NCBI GenBank assembly: GCA_016463225.1
Contig: JAEMRT010000016.1
Coordinates: 1-64,000 of the forward strand
Direction of reading: 5' to 3'
DNA: 64,000 nt
Origin: Sphingopyxis sp.
Lineage (GTDB): Bacteria > Pseudomonadota > Alphaproteobacteria > Sphingomonadales > Sphingomonadaceae
In this document: positions 54,533 through 61,456 of the stretch, piece after piece
How the letters are laid out: the number at the start of each line of letters is the position of its first letter
Numbering within the stretch: position 1 is the stretch's first letter
Notes under the pieces: model-generated
Database searches by the model: none
Told to the model about the DNA's origin: nothing
What the model saw: only the letters and a program-made list of their open reading frames with translations
Translations under genes and position numbers: made by a program

Positions 54533-55533
54533 TGAACGACACCGTCCTTCGCTTTCTGACGATGCTGGCGCTGTTCGCGCTGGTCGTTCTGGTCGCCCAG
54601 TTTGCCGGGACGATCCTCGTGCAGCGACGCGGCAAGAGTCGCGCGGTCAACCGGCGGCTGCAGCTGCTCGACAAGGGCATCGATCGCGAGCGGGTCACGT
54701 CGCTTTTGCGCAAGAATGTTTCCAGCGGACTTGCTGGCGCACCAGCCTGGGTATCGGCACTTCTGGCATCTTTTCGCAGAACCCTGAACGCTGCGAATAT
54801 CCAGCGGTCGGAGGTGCAGGTGCTCGGCTTCATGCTGATCGGCGCCGTTGCGATCGCCTTTCTGATCCTGGTGGCCGCCGGGACATCGGGGGTGCTGCTG
54901 ACGCTGGGCACCACCCAGCTCGCCTTTGCGATCGGTCTCACGGTCGCCGTTGCCTTGCCTTCGATGGTCATCAGCCGTCTCGCCGACCGGCGGCGTCGAC
55001 GGATGGAGAACCAGTTCCCGATCGCCCTTGATATCTTTGTCCGCGGGCTTCGGTCGGGACATCCCATCCCGTCGGCGCTCGAGCTGCTCACCCAGGAAAT
55101 GGACGACCCGATCGGGTCCGAGTTCGGAATTGTCAGCGACGAAATCGCGTTCGGCCTCGATTTGCGCGAGGCTCTGGCGCGCATGGCCGAACGCTGGGGC
55201 CTGCCCGACATGCACATGTTTGTCGTCTCCGTATCGGTGCAGATGGAAACCGGCGGCAATCTGGCTGAAATTCTCGAAAATCTGAGCCAGGTCATCCGCG
55301 ACCGTGCCAGCATGTTCATGAAGGTTCGCGCGCTGAGTTCGGAGGGTCGGATGACCGCGATCATCCTGACCGCGCTTCCCATCCTTGCCTTTGCCGGTCT
55401 GTTTACGAGCAACCCGGCATTCTACCTCGACGTGTCGCAGGATCCGATGTTCTTTATCGGATTTGGCGGGCTCATTCTGCTCTATCTGATCGGGTTTTTC
55501 TCGATCCGCCGCATGGTCGACTTGAAGGTTTGA
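54532..55533 (+). CDS. tadB: TadB inner-membrane platform protein
   Basis: 333 residues, T2SF domain protein. An N-terminal helix (LTMLALFALVVLVAQFAGTI), two mid helices (VLGFMLIGAVAIAFLILVAA, LAFAIGLTVAVALPSMVIS), the T2SF segment FPIALDIFVRGLRSGHPIPS ... SVQMETGGNLAEILENLS and two C-terminal helices are visible. Together with TadC it forms the platform that contacts CpaF. ATG at 54532 is coupled to the cpaF stop. Confidence 0.92.
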   Translation: MNDTVLRFLTMLALFALVVLVAQFAGTILVQRRGKSRAVNRRLQLLDKGIDRERVTSLLRKNVSSGLAGAPAWVSALLASFRRTLNAANIQRSEVQVLGFMLIGAVAIAFLILVAAGTSGVLLTLGTTQLAFAIGLTVAVALPSMVISRLADRRRRRMENQFPIALDIFVRGLRSGHPIPSALELLTQEMDDPIGSEFGIVSDEIAFGLDLREALARMAERWGLPDMHMFVVSVSVQMETGGNLAEILENLSQVIRDRASMFMKVRALSSEGRMTAIILTALPILAFAGLFTSNPAFYLDVSQDPMFFIGFGGLILLYLIGFFSIRRMVDLKV

Positions 55534-55534
55534 C

Positions 55535-56515
55535 ATGGTAGAAATCCTCGCCTCTTCGCCCTATCTGAAAGCGGCGTTTCTCGTCATCGTCTTCGCTGGC
55601 GTAACATCCCTGTTGTTTACGGTCATGCAGGCGTACGCCAACCGCAGGCAGATCTTGAGCCGGCTGGATCCGTCGCCTTCGGTCGCGAGCGCTGAGGGGG
55701 TCGACGCTGGGCTGCGCGCGTCCGACGCGCGGGCCAGCGCATGGGCGAAGATCGCCGCCCGTATTGAAAGCAGCGGTCTTTCGCTCGGCGATTCCGATCC
55801 CAAGGGGCTGCAGAAGAAGATGCTGGCGGCCGGCTACCGGTCGCCTCACGCGCCGAAGATTTTCACGCTCGTGCGCCTGATCATGATCTTTGCGCTGCCG
55901 TCCCTGTTTGTCCTGCCGCAGCTGCTTTCGGATGAACCGGCCTCGCTGTTCAAACTCTATTTGATGGGCGCCGGCCTGGCGGTCATGGGGCTTGTGCTTC
56001 CCAATCTGTTCCTGACCGCGAAGGCGGATCGCCGCAGGCAGGAGATATTGAACGGCTTTCCCGATTGTCTCGACCTGATGCTGGTGTGTGTCGAGGCAGG
56101 CATGGGTCTGGAAGCTGCGCTCGACCGCGTTGGTCGGGAAATGACGGTGTCGCATCCCCTCGTCGCCGAGATGCTGTCGCAGACGACCCTGGAATTGCGC
56201 GCAGGTGCAGGCAGGGAAGAAGCGCTGCGACATCTGGCTGACCGGACCGGGGTCGACGAAATTCGCGCCTTCTCCACGCTCTTGATCCAGTCCGACAAGC
56301 TTGGTTCCAGCATCGCCACGACGCTGCGCATCTACGCCGGCGAAATGCGCGAGAAGCGCCGCATGCGTGCGGAAGAAAAGGCACACCGTTTGCCCGTGCT
56401 GCTTTCGATCCCGCTCGTCGCCTGCATGCTGCCCGTCATGATCGGCGTGTTGATGCTGCCGGCGGTTATTCGTGTGGTCCGCGAGGTTGCGCCGGCACTG
56501 GCGGGAGGAAACTGA
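55535..56515 (+). CDS. tadC: TadC inner-membrane platform protein
   Basis: 326 residues, second T2SF protein: GFPDCLDLMLVCVEAGMGLE, LSQTTLELRAGAGREEALRH and LIQSDKLGSSIATTLRIYAGEMREKRR are diagnostic, with flanking helices at both ends. It starts 1 bp after tadB and is followed after 1 bp by a lipoprotein gene; clearly one operon. Confidence 0.92.
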   Translation: MVEILASSPYLKAAFLVIVFAGVTSLLFTVMQAYANRRQILSRLDPSPSVASAEGVDAGLRASDARASAWAKIAARIESSGLSLGDSDPKGLQKKMLAAGYRSPHAPKIFTLVRLIMIFALPSLFVLPQLLSDEPASLFKLYLMGAGLAVMGLVLPNLFLTAKADRRRQEILNGFPDCLDLMLVCVEAGMGLEAALDRVGREMTVSHPLVAEMLSQTTLELRAGAGREEALRHLADRTGVDEIRAFSTLLIQSDKLGSSIATTLRIYAGEMREKRRMRAEEKAHRLPVLLSIPLVACMLPVMIGVLMLPAVIRVVREVAPALAGGN

Positions 56516-56516
56516 A

Positions 56517-57434
56517 ATGCGTCTGCAAAAACGACATGCCATGCTCTTGCCCGTCATCGCGCTTGCAAGTTGTTCATTCGGGCCGCGTCTCGAAACGTCG
56601 ATGCCGCAGATCCGCAGCATACCGGTGCTCGCCGAGCTGTCGGCGCCAGATTCGCTGGTTCGCGCCCGAACATTTCTGGCGGCGAAGCAATATGGGCTGG
56701 CCATCGAACTTTATAAGACTGCAAGCCGCGATCCAGCGCTCGCGGCGGAAAGCTTGAACGGCCTCGCGGTCGCCTATGACGGGATAGGTCGTCGCGACCT
56801 GGCTGAGCGCTATTTTCAGCGCGCGCTTGCCGCGCGTCCGGGTGATGCGCGTACCAAGCGCAATCTCGCAGTCTTTTATTCGACCTCTGGCCAGAACGGG
56901 AAGCGCCAGGATCTGCTGGCGGAATCAGCGTCTGGCAAAGGCGCCTTTGTGGAAACGCAAGCGGATCGACCACTGGCAACGATAGCCGATGCTCCCGTCG
57001 CCGAGATTCCGCGTTCCGCCGCACTCGATGTGCGCAGTCCGCTCGGATCGACCTTCCGCCCGCTCATGGTTCAGGCAAGTCTTGTATCGGCGCCGGGGAG
57101 CACGTCGATACCGACAGCGGCCGCCGAACCGGCAATCATCTGCATGCCGGGCAAGGATCCCGGTCGCCCGGCGTCGGACCTCACCGCGGTAGAGGTTTTC
57201 CGGGTCAGTATCGGCGAAATCTTCATCCTGACGCGACCTAACGACGCCAGCTGCTCCCTGCAGCCCGGCAATGACGCGGGAAAACGGAGCGGCGCTCCGC
57301 CGTCCTTGAGCAACCGCGAATATCTTGGCCTTGTGGCCGATCAACTGGACCGCCTCAACAATGGCGCGGTTCCTGTCGCCGATATATCCCGCCTGTGGCG
57401 TGCCGTCTTCTGGGCGCAGGATGGTCAGGCATAG
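56517..57434 (+). CDS. TPR lipoprotein of the Tad locus (TadD-like)
   Basis: 305 residues. AMLLPVIALASC is a lipobox signal (Cys about 18). TPR-like helices follow: LVRARTFLAAKQYGLAIELY and AESLNGLAVAYDGIGRRDLA, then ERYFQRALAARPGDARTKRNL. The C-terminal half has no known fold but contains VEVFRVSIGEIFILTRPND and several cysteines. GGGAGGAAACTGAA precedes ATG. TadD-type TPR lipoproteins help secretin assembly; the extended C-terminus is unusual. Confidence 0.82.
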   Translation: MRLQKRHAMLLPVIALASCSFGPRLETSMPQIRSIPVLAELSAPDSLVRARTFLAAKQYGLAIELYKTASRDPALAAESLNGLAVAYDGIGRRDLAERYFQRALAARPGDARTKRNLAVFYSTSGQNGKRQDLLAESASGKGAFVETQADRPLATIADAPVAEIPRSAALDVRSPLGSTFRPLMVQASLVSAPGSTSIPTAAAEPAIICMPGKDPGRPASDLTAVEVFRVSIGEIFILTRPNDASCSLQPGNDAGKRSGAPPSLSNREYLGLVADQLDRLNNGAVPVADISRLWRAVFWAQDGQA

Positions 57435-57447
57435 GTTCATTCGGCCC

Positions 57448-58329
57448 ATGCGACCATCGGTCCCACTCATCGTCATCGCAGGGTTTTTGAGCGCCCTGTC
57501 CGCCGCCGCGCCCGGTGTCGTATCCGGTCAGGAGGCCGCGGCCGTTCCCGGCGGCCTCGCACCCGAGGCCGATGCCGACGACCTGGTTCGCGCCGTCGAC
57601 CTTGCTCTTCGCGGCGAAAGACTGATCGAAGTCGAGGCGTTGTTCGAGCGCCTGGGGCGCATGCCGCTCGATGACAGGCAACGCGGCGACATCGTGTTGC
57701 TGCGAGCAGAGTTTATGGTCGCGACCGGTCGCCCCGGCGAAGCGCGGCGGCTTCTGGAAACGCTTGGCGCGGCGGCGCGCGAACAGTGCCGCGTTGTGGC
57801 AGCTCTGGCGGCGGCCGACATCCAGACCGATGCCTTCGCCTCTGCAGAAAGGGATTTGCGCGCCGCACAAGGACGCTGCGCGGACGATCCGGTGTACTGG
57901 CGTGCGCTGGGCCAGGCCGGCCTCGGACTCCAATTGTCCTCTGCCGCGGTTGATGCCTATCGACGGGCGCTGATCCTCGATCCCGGCAATCATGGCCTCC
58001 AAAACGATCTCGCGGTCGCGCTGATCGCCGACGGCAACACTGCTGAGGCGGTCGGACTGCTTGCTGGCATTCTGCGCGAGGCCCCCGACCGGCAGGACGT
58101 TGCAATCAACCTTGACTATGCCGGCGCTATCCTTGGCCAAGTTCCGTACCGGCGTCCCGCCGACGACGACGCTTTCTGGAGTCGGCGCCTCCAATACGCG
58201 GGATCTGGCGCGCGGCATGCGGGAAGGGCGAAACTTGCCGAGGCGCTCTATGCCCAGGCATTGATGGAAAGCCCCCGCCACGATGAAACACTTTGGCAGC
58301 AATATGCAGAGGCGGCCCAACAACGATGA
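57448..58329 (+). CDS. TPR-repeat periplasmic protein of the Tad locus
   Basis: 293 residues. VPLIVIAGFLSALSAAAPGV is a signal peptide. Several TPR-like helical pairs follow (for example YWRALGQAGLGLQLSSAAVD, AYRRALILDPGNHGLQNDLA and VALIADGNTAEAVGLLAGIL). It sits 13 bp after the other TPR gene and overlaps the prepilin peptidase gene (ATGA). Start at 57448 gives a proper signal peptide; ATG 57421 is possible. Probably a scaffold in pilus assembly. Confidence 0.8.
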   Translation: MRPSVPLIVIAGFLSALSAAAPGVVSGQEAAAVPGGLAPEADADDLVRAVDLALRGERLIEVEALFERLGRMPLDDRQRGDIVLLRAEFMVATGRPGEARRLLETLGAAAREQCRVVAALAAADIQTDAFASAERDLRAAQGRCADDPVYWRALGQAGLGLQLSSAAVDAYRRALILDPGNHGLQNDLAVALIADGNTAEAVGLLAGILREAPDRQDVAINLDYAGAILGQVPYRRPADDDAFWSRRLQYAGSGARHAGRAKLAEALYAQALMESPRHDETLWQQYAEAAQQR

Positions 58330-58817
58330 TCGACCCTTCGATGCTTATCAAGATCGCATTTGTGACGATCTTGCTTCTGGCCGCCTATTCGGACGCTCGG
58401 CGCTATCTGATCCCCAATGTCTATTCTGCCGCGGTGATCCTTCTGTTCATCGCGGCCAAGCTAACGGGTTTCGGCTTTCTGGAGCCCTTGTGGACGCACC
58501 TGTTACACTTCGGAATCGCGCTCAGTGTCGGACTTGCGTTGTTCTATTTTCGCTGGTTCGGCGGCGGCGACGTAAAGCTCTATGCGGCGATCGCGCTGTG
58601 GTTCGGTATATCGCAAGCCCTTTTATTGTTGCTGATAACGACGGTCACCGGTGCATTGATTGTGGTCGTGCGGATGATCTGGTTCGCGATCGCCACTTCC
58701 TTCGGGCGGGATAGCGCGCCGGGTGCCAAAAAGGCCAGGATGTTCGAGCGGCGGATCGCCTACGGCATTGCAATTGCAGCGGGCGGAATTGCCTCGTTGT
58801 TCATCGTCTATCCTTGA
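58326..58817 (+). CDS. cpaA: CpaA-type prepilin peptidase (A24 family)
   Basis: 163 residues with about five membrane helices. The two catalytic aspartates are in AAYSDARRYLIPNV and FGGGDVKLYAA (GxGD-type motif). It lacks the N-methylation domain of PilD, as usual for Tad peptidases. It cleaves the Flp leader and the TadE-like pseudopilins. Its position at the end of the cluster, far from flp, is the reverse of Caulobacter, where cpaA follows the pilin. ATG overlaps the TPR stop. Confidence 0.92.
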   Translation: MIDPSMLIKIAFVTILLLAAYSDARRYLIPNVYSAAVILLFIAAKLTGFGFLEPLWTHLLHFGIALSVGLALFYFRWFGGGDVKLYAAIALWFGISQALLLLLITTVTGALIVVVRMIWFAIATSFGRDSAPGAKKARMFERRIAYGIAIAAGGIASLFIVYP

Positions 58818-58917
58818 AGGGAAGCGGTGAGCCGGCGCGCATAGTCTCGACAATGCCCTGCGCGAACATCCAATATTAAGTTTATTGTGCGATGTCCGGC
58901 TTCCGAAGGAGACGGAC

Positions 58918-59415
58918 ATGAATGCCTTGCAGGCGCATATCGCGCTTCCCGAAGAAACGGCCGATCGTCGCCGTGCCAGTCGCCGCACGCTCAGCCTTGG
59001 CGTGCCGGCGACGACGGCCACGCACGAAATGTCCGTCGTCATCAGCAACCTGTCGCGTACCGGGCTGCAGATCGAAACCGACACCGACTTTGCCATCGGC
59101 GAGATATTCCTGCTGGTGCTGCCCGAACTGGGTGCGACGCCCGCCCGTGTCCGGTGGCGCGACGCGCAACGGTTCGGTTGCGAGTTTCTGTCGCCTGTAA
59201 CCAGCAGTGCGGTGAGCGCCGCGCTGCTCAAGGCGCCGCACGACGATGATGCGCCGCTGCCGGTCGCGACCGCGCAATCGCCGCGCGACGGTGAGGACAT
59301 CTATACCGACCACGCACCGCGTCTGATGCTGTCGGCGGCGATGACGATCCTGTTTTCGGCGGTCGCCATCCTGTTCCTGTTTGCGCTGGCCAGCCTGAGC
59401 GTCGGCGCCCGATAA
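58918..59415 (+). CDS. PilZ-domain protein with C-terminal membrane segment
   Basis: 165 residues. DRRRASRRTLSLGV (about 15-28; RxxxR) and VISNLSRTGLQIETD (NxSxxG motif) define a PilZ domain; VRWRDAQRFGCEF is its last strands. A hydrophobic segment (LMLSAAMTILFSAVAILFLFAL) at the C-terminus anchors it in the inner membrane. AAGGAGACGG precedes ATG 58918. It lies 100 bp downstream of the prepilin peptidase, so it could link c-di-GMP to the pilus, though this is only positional inference. Confidence 0.83.
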   Translation: MNALQAHIALPEETADRRRASRRTLSLGVPATTATHEMSVVISNLSRTGLQIETDTDFAIGEIFLLVLPELGATPARVRWRDAQRFGCEFLSPVTSSAVSAALLKAPHDDDAPLPVATAQSPRDGEDIYTDHAPRLMLSAAMTILFSAVAILFLFALASLSVGAR

Positions 59416-59420
59416 GCGCC

Positions 59421-59831
59421 CGCTCTGAAGTCGCTCGCGCCAATTGTCGCGCGGCCTTGCTTGCCAACGCCGCTCTTCAATGTCAGCTTACCGCGGGCAG
59501 CATTGCGCTCACCCAGGGCCCGAACGGGGTGCGGATTGATGCGCGGCTGCGCGGATCGGGCAAGCTGATCATCGGGACATTGGCGAGCCCGGACCGGCTG
59601 GACTTTGGCGCTCTGACCACGATCGATGTCAAAGCCTTCGCCGATCTCTCGCAGGCGTTTCCACGCGTCCGTCCGTTCAAGGGGATGCGCGTTACCCTGG
59701 CAATCGACAATCTGCTGAACGAGCGTCAGACCGTCACCAATCTCGCCGGGATCGTGCCGCAGGCGTATCAGCCCGTCCGCCGCGATCCCGTCGGCCGCAC
59801 CGTGCTGATCGAACTGCGCAAGGTGTTCTGA
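59421..59831 (+). pseudogene. TonB-dependent receptor, C-terminal remnant
   Basis: The open frame ends in GMRVTLAIDNLLNERQTVTN and VLIELRKVF, the final barrel strands of a TonB-dependent receptor with the terminal Phe. The reading frame continues upstream through 59421 (SEVARANCRAALLANAALQC) but no start, signal, plug or barrel body is present, and the PilZ gene occupies the space before it. It is a truncated relic. The ORF from 59457 has no ribosome site. Confidence 0.75.
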
Positions 59832-59983
59832 ATGTTATAGACATTCCGGCGACCGGATCTGGCAAACGAGAGCGCCGGGAAGATTCCTGTTTCGGCGTGT
59901 CGGTATTTCTGCTAATCTCGCCAGCGACTTATCCGTCGGCGCCGGGCCGGATCGGGCGGGAACTGCAGAGAGCGTTGGAACCG

Positions 59984-60187
59984 ATGGCCGACATTCTTCA
60001 GGACGATCAAGTTGTGCGCGCGGTCCGGGACCGGCTGTTCGAACAACTGGCACTTCTCGACAAGCTTGGCGAAAGTCTGGCCGCAATCGAACTCAACTCG
60101 GCGATCGAGATACTGAACGAGCGGGTGGGCGACACCGCCAGCGACGCTTCGGTCGATCAACTTCAGCGCGACTATTGCAGCGATTGA
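59984..60187 (+). CDS. Small hypothetical protein
   Basis: 67 residues from ATG 59984: ADILQDDQVVRAVRDRLFEQ and LALLDKLGESLAAIELNSAI, predicted amphipathic helices, ending DYCSD. TTGGAACCG precedes ATG; GTG at 59897 would add a hydrophobic, less convincing N-terminus. No known domain recognised. Confidence 0.5.
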   Translation: MADILQDDQVVRAVRDRLFEQLALLDKLGESLAAIELNSAIEILNERVGDTASDASVDQLQRDYCSD

Positions 60188-60315
60188 GCCCCGCCACCGC
60201 ACGGTGATCGCCCTGATGGTGCTGCCGTCGCTGGCGAGGGATTTTCGGGATGGTCTGACCGGCCACCGGTTCGCCCACCGGGGCGCAAAACCGGCGGCTG
60301 CCCCGGACCATCACC

Positions 60316-60690
60316 TCAGCGGCATTTAAGCTCGCCACTGTCGATCGCGCGCCCGAGCAATCCGCCGCCTGCCGCGCCGATGATCGTGCCGACCGTGCGG
60401 TCGCGGCCACCGTCGAGTTCGCGCCCGACGAGCGCGCCCACCGCTGCGCCGATGATGAGCCCGGCGGTGCCATTGTCGCGCCGGCAGTGATAGCGCCCAT
60501 CATCGCCGCGCCAGATACGATCCTGGCTCGAGATCCGGCGCGGCTCAAAGTAGCGGCCATCGCGATCGTAGAGCGCCCGTTCCTTCGCGCGCTTGCCGTG
60601 CGCGGGCGCCCAGGGCGGGGGATCGGCGAGCGCGGCGGGAGCAGGAAGCGCGAAGGCCGCAAGCGCGGCGATAGCAAGAAATTTCCTCAT
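60316..60690 (-). CDS. Glycine-zipper 2TM-domain protein
   Basis: 124 residues with a signal peptide (FLAIAALAAFALPAPAALA). The C-terminal half has two glycine-zipper segments: GLIIGAAVGALVGRELDG and TVGTIIGAAGGGLLGRAIDS. AAGGAGA precedes ATG. Such proteins insert in the envelope and are often stress-related; the exact role is unknown. Confidence 0.85.
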   Translation of the reverse strand: MRKFLAIAALAAFALPAPAALADPPPWAPAHGKRAKERALYDRDGRYFEPRRISSQDRIWRGDDGRYHCRRDNGTAGLIIGAAVGALVGRELDGGRDRTVGTIIGAAGGGLLGRAIDSGELKCR

Positions 60691-60931
60691 GGCATGTCTC
60701 CTTGGCTTTTTGGCGGCATCGGCGGACCGGCGCCTGAACCGTTCTGAAGGACGTAACGGCAGATAGCGCGATCGGTTCCCGTATCCAAGGCTGACGGGAC
60801 CAGAATGTGCCTGGTTTTTCGGTTGGCAAGTCAGACGGTGGGGCGGCCTTGCACGAAAAGATGCGCCGGACGGGTCCGGCGCATCTTCGCGAACCCGGCG
60901 CGGACTATGCGCCGGGAACGAGACTGGCGGT

Positions 60932-61306
60932 TCAGCGAAGATCGACCGGTTCGGAGCCGGTCATGAGCGAAATGACCTCCGCTGCCGACGGCGCCGTGGT
61001 CGCCGGCGGTGTGACTTCGGGCAGCGACGGATCGGTGCTTTGCACCCGCTGTTTGCGAAATTCGCCGAGCGCCGAGCGCGCAGTTTCGGGGTCGCCCGCC
61101 GCAATCGCGGTCTTGATGCTTGCGAGGTCGCCGCGGGCTTTGACGGCCATGGAGGGTTTGGACGTGGACTGTTCGATCGCGCCGAGGCTCGCCTCGGCGG
61201 CGGCGAGGTCGCCCCGCACAATGGCGGAGTTCAGCTGGCCGAAATTTGCCGGCTTCGCGCGCGGCGTGGCCGCGATCGCGGCGTTGCGGTGAATGGACAT
61301 GCTCAT
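60932..61306 (-). CDS. Hypothetical protein (flagellin-regulator-like size, helical)
   Basis: 124 residues from the ATG at 61306, preceded by AGGAG at 8-base spacing. It contains alternating helices: NFGQLNSAIVRGDLAAAEAS, AVKARGDLASIKTAIAAGDP and TARSALGEFRKQR, with a Thr/Pro-rich tail. The two helical units resemble short repeats (xxLxSAIxxGDxxxA). No homologous family is recognised and no signal peptide is seen; cytoplasmic. Confidence 0.6.
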   Translation of the reverse strand: MSMSIHRNAAIAATPRAKPANFGQLNSAIVRGDLAAAEASLGAIEQSTSKPSMAVKARGDLASIKTAIAAGDPETARSALGEFRKQRVQSTDPSLPEVTPPATTAPSAAEVISLMTGSEPVDLR

Positions 61307-61456
61307 ATGACGTCTCCTGATGCCTTTTGTCCGAAACATTCGGCTTTTCGGCTCGGGTCCCACCTGCAGCAAGCAATGACCGAATATGGTTAGGGAATGA
61401 TGAATGGCTGCGGTGCCCGCGATGCCGACTGCCGGGGCTGTCCGGGTCCGGCGCGG

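Noticed and set aside
59897-59983. Extended GTG start of the small protein at 59984
   Set aside because: The extension is hydrophobic and Pro-rich and has no ribosome site; ATG 59984 is better placed.
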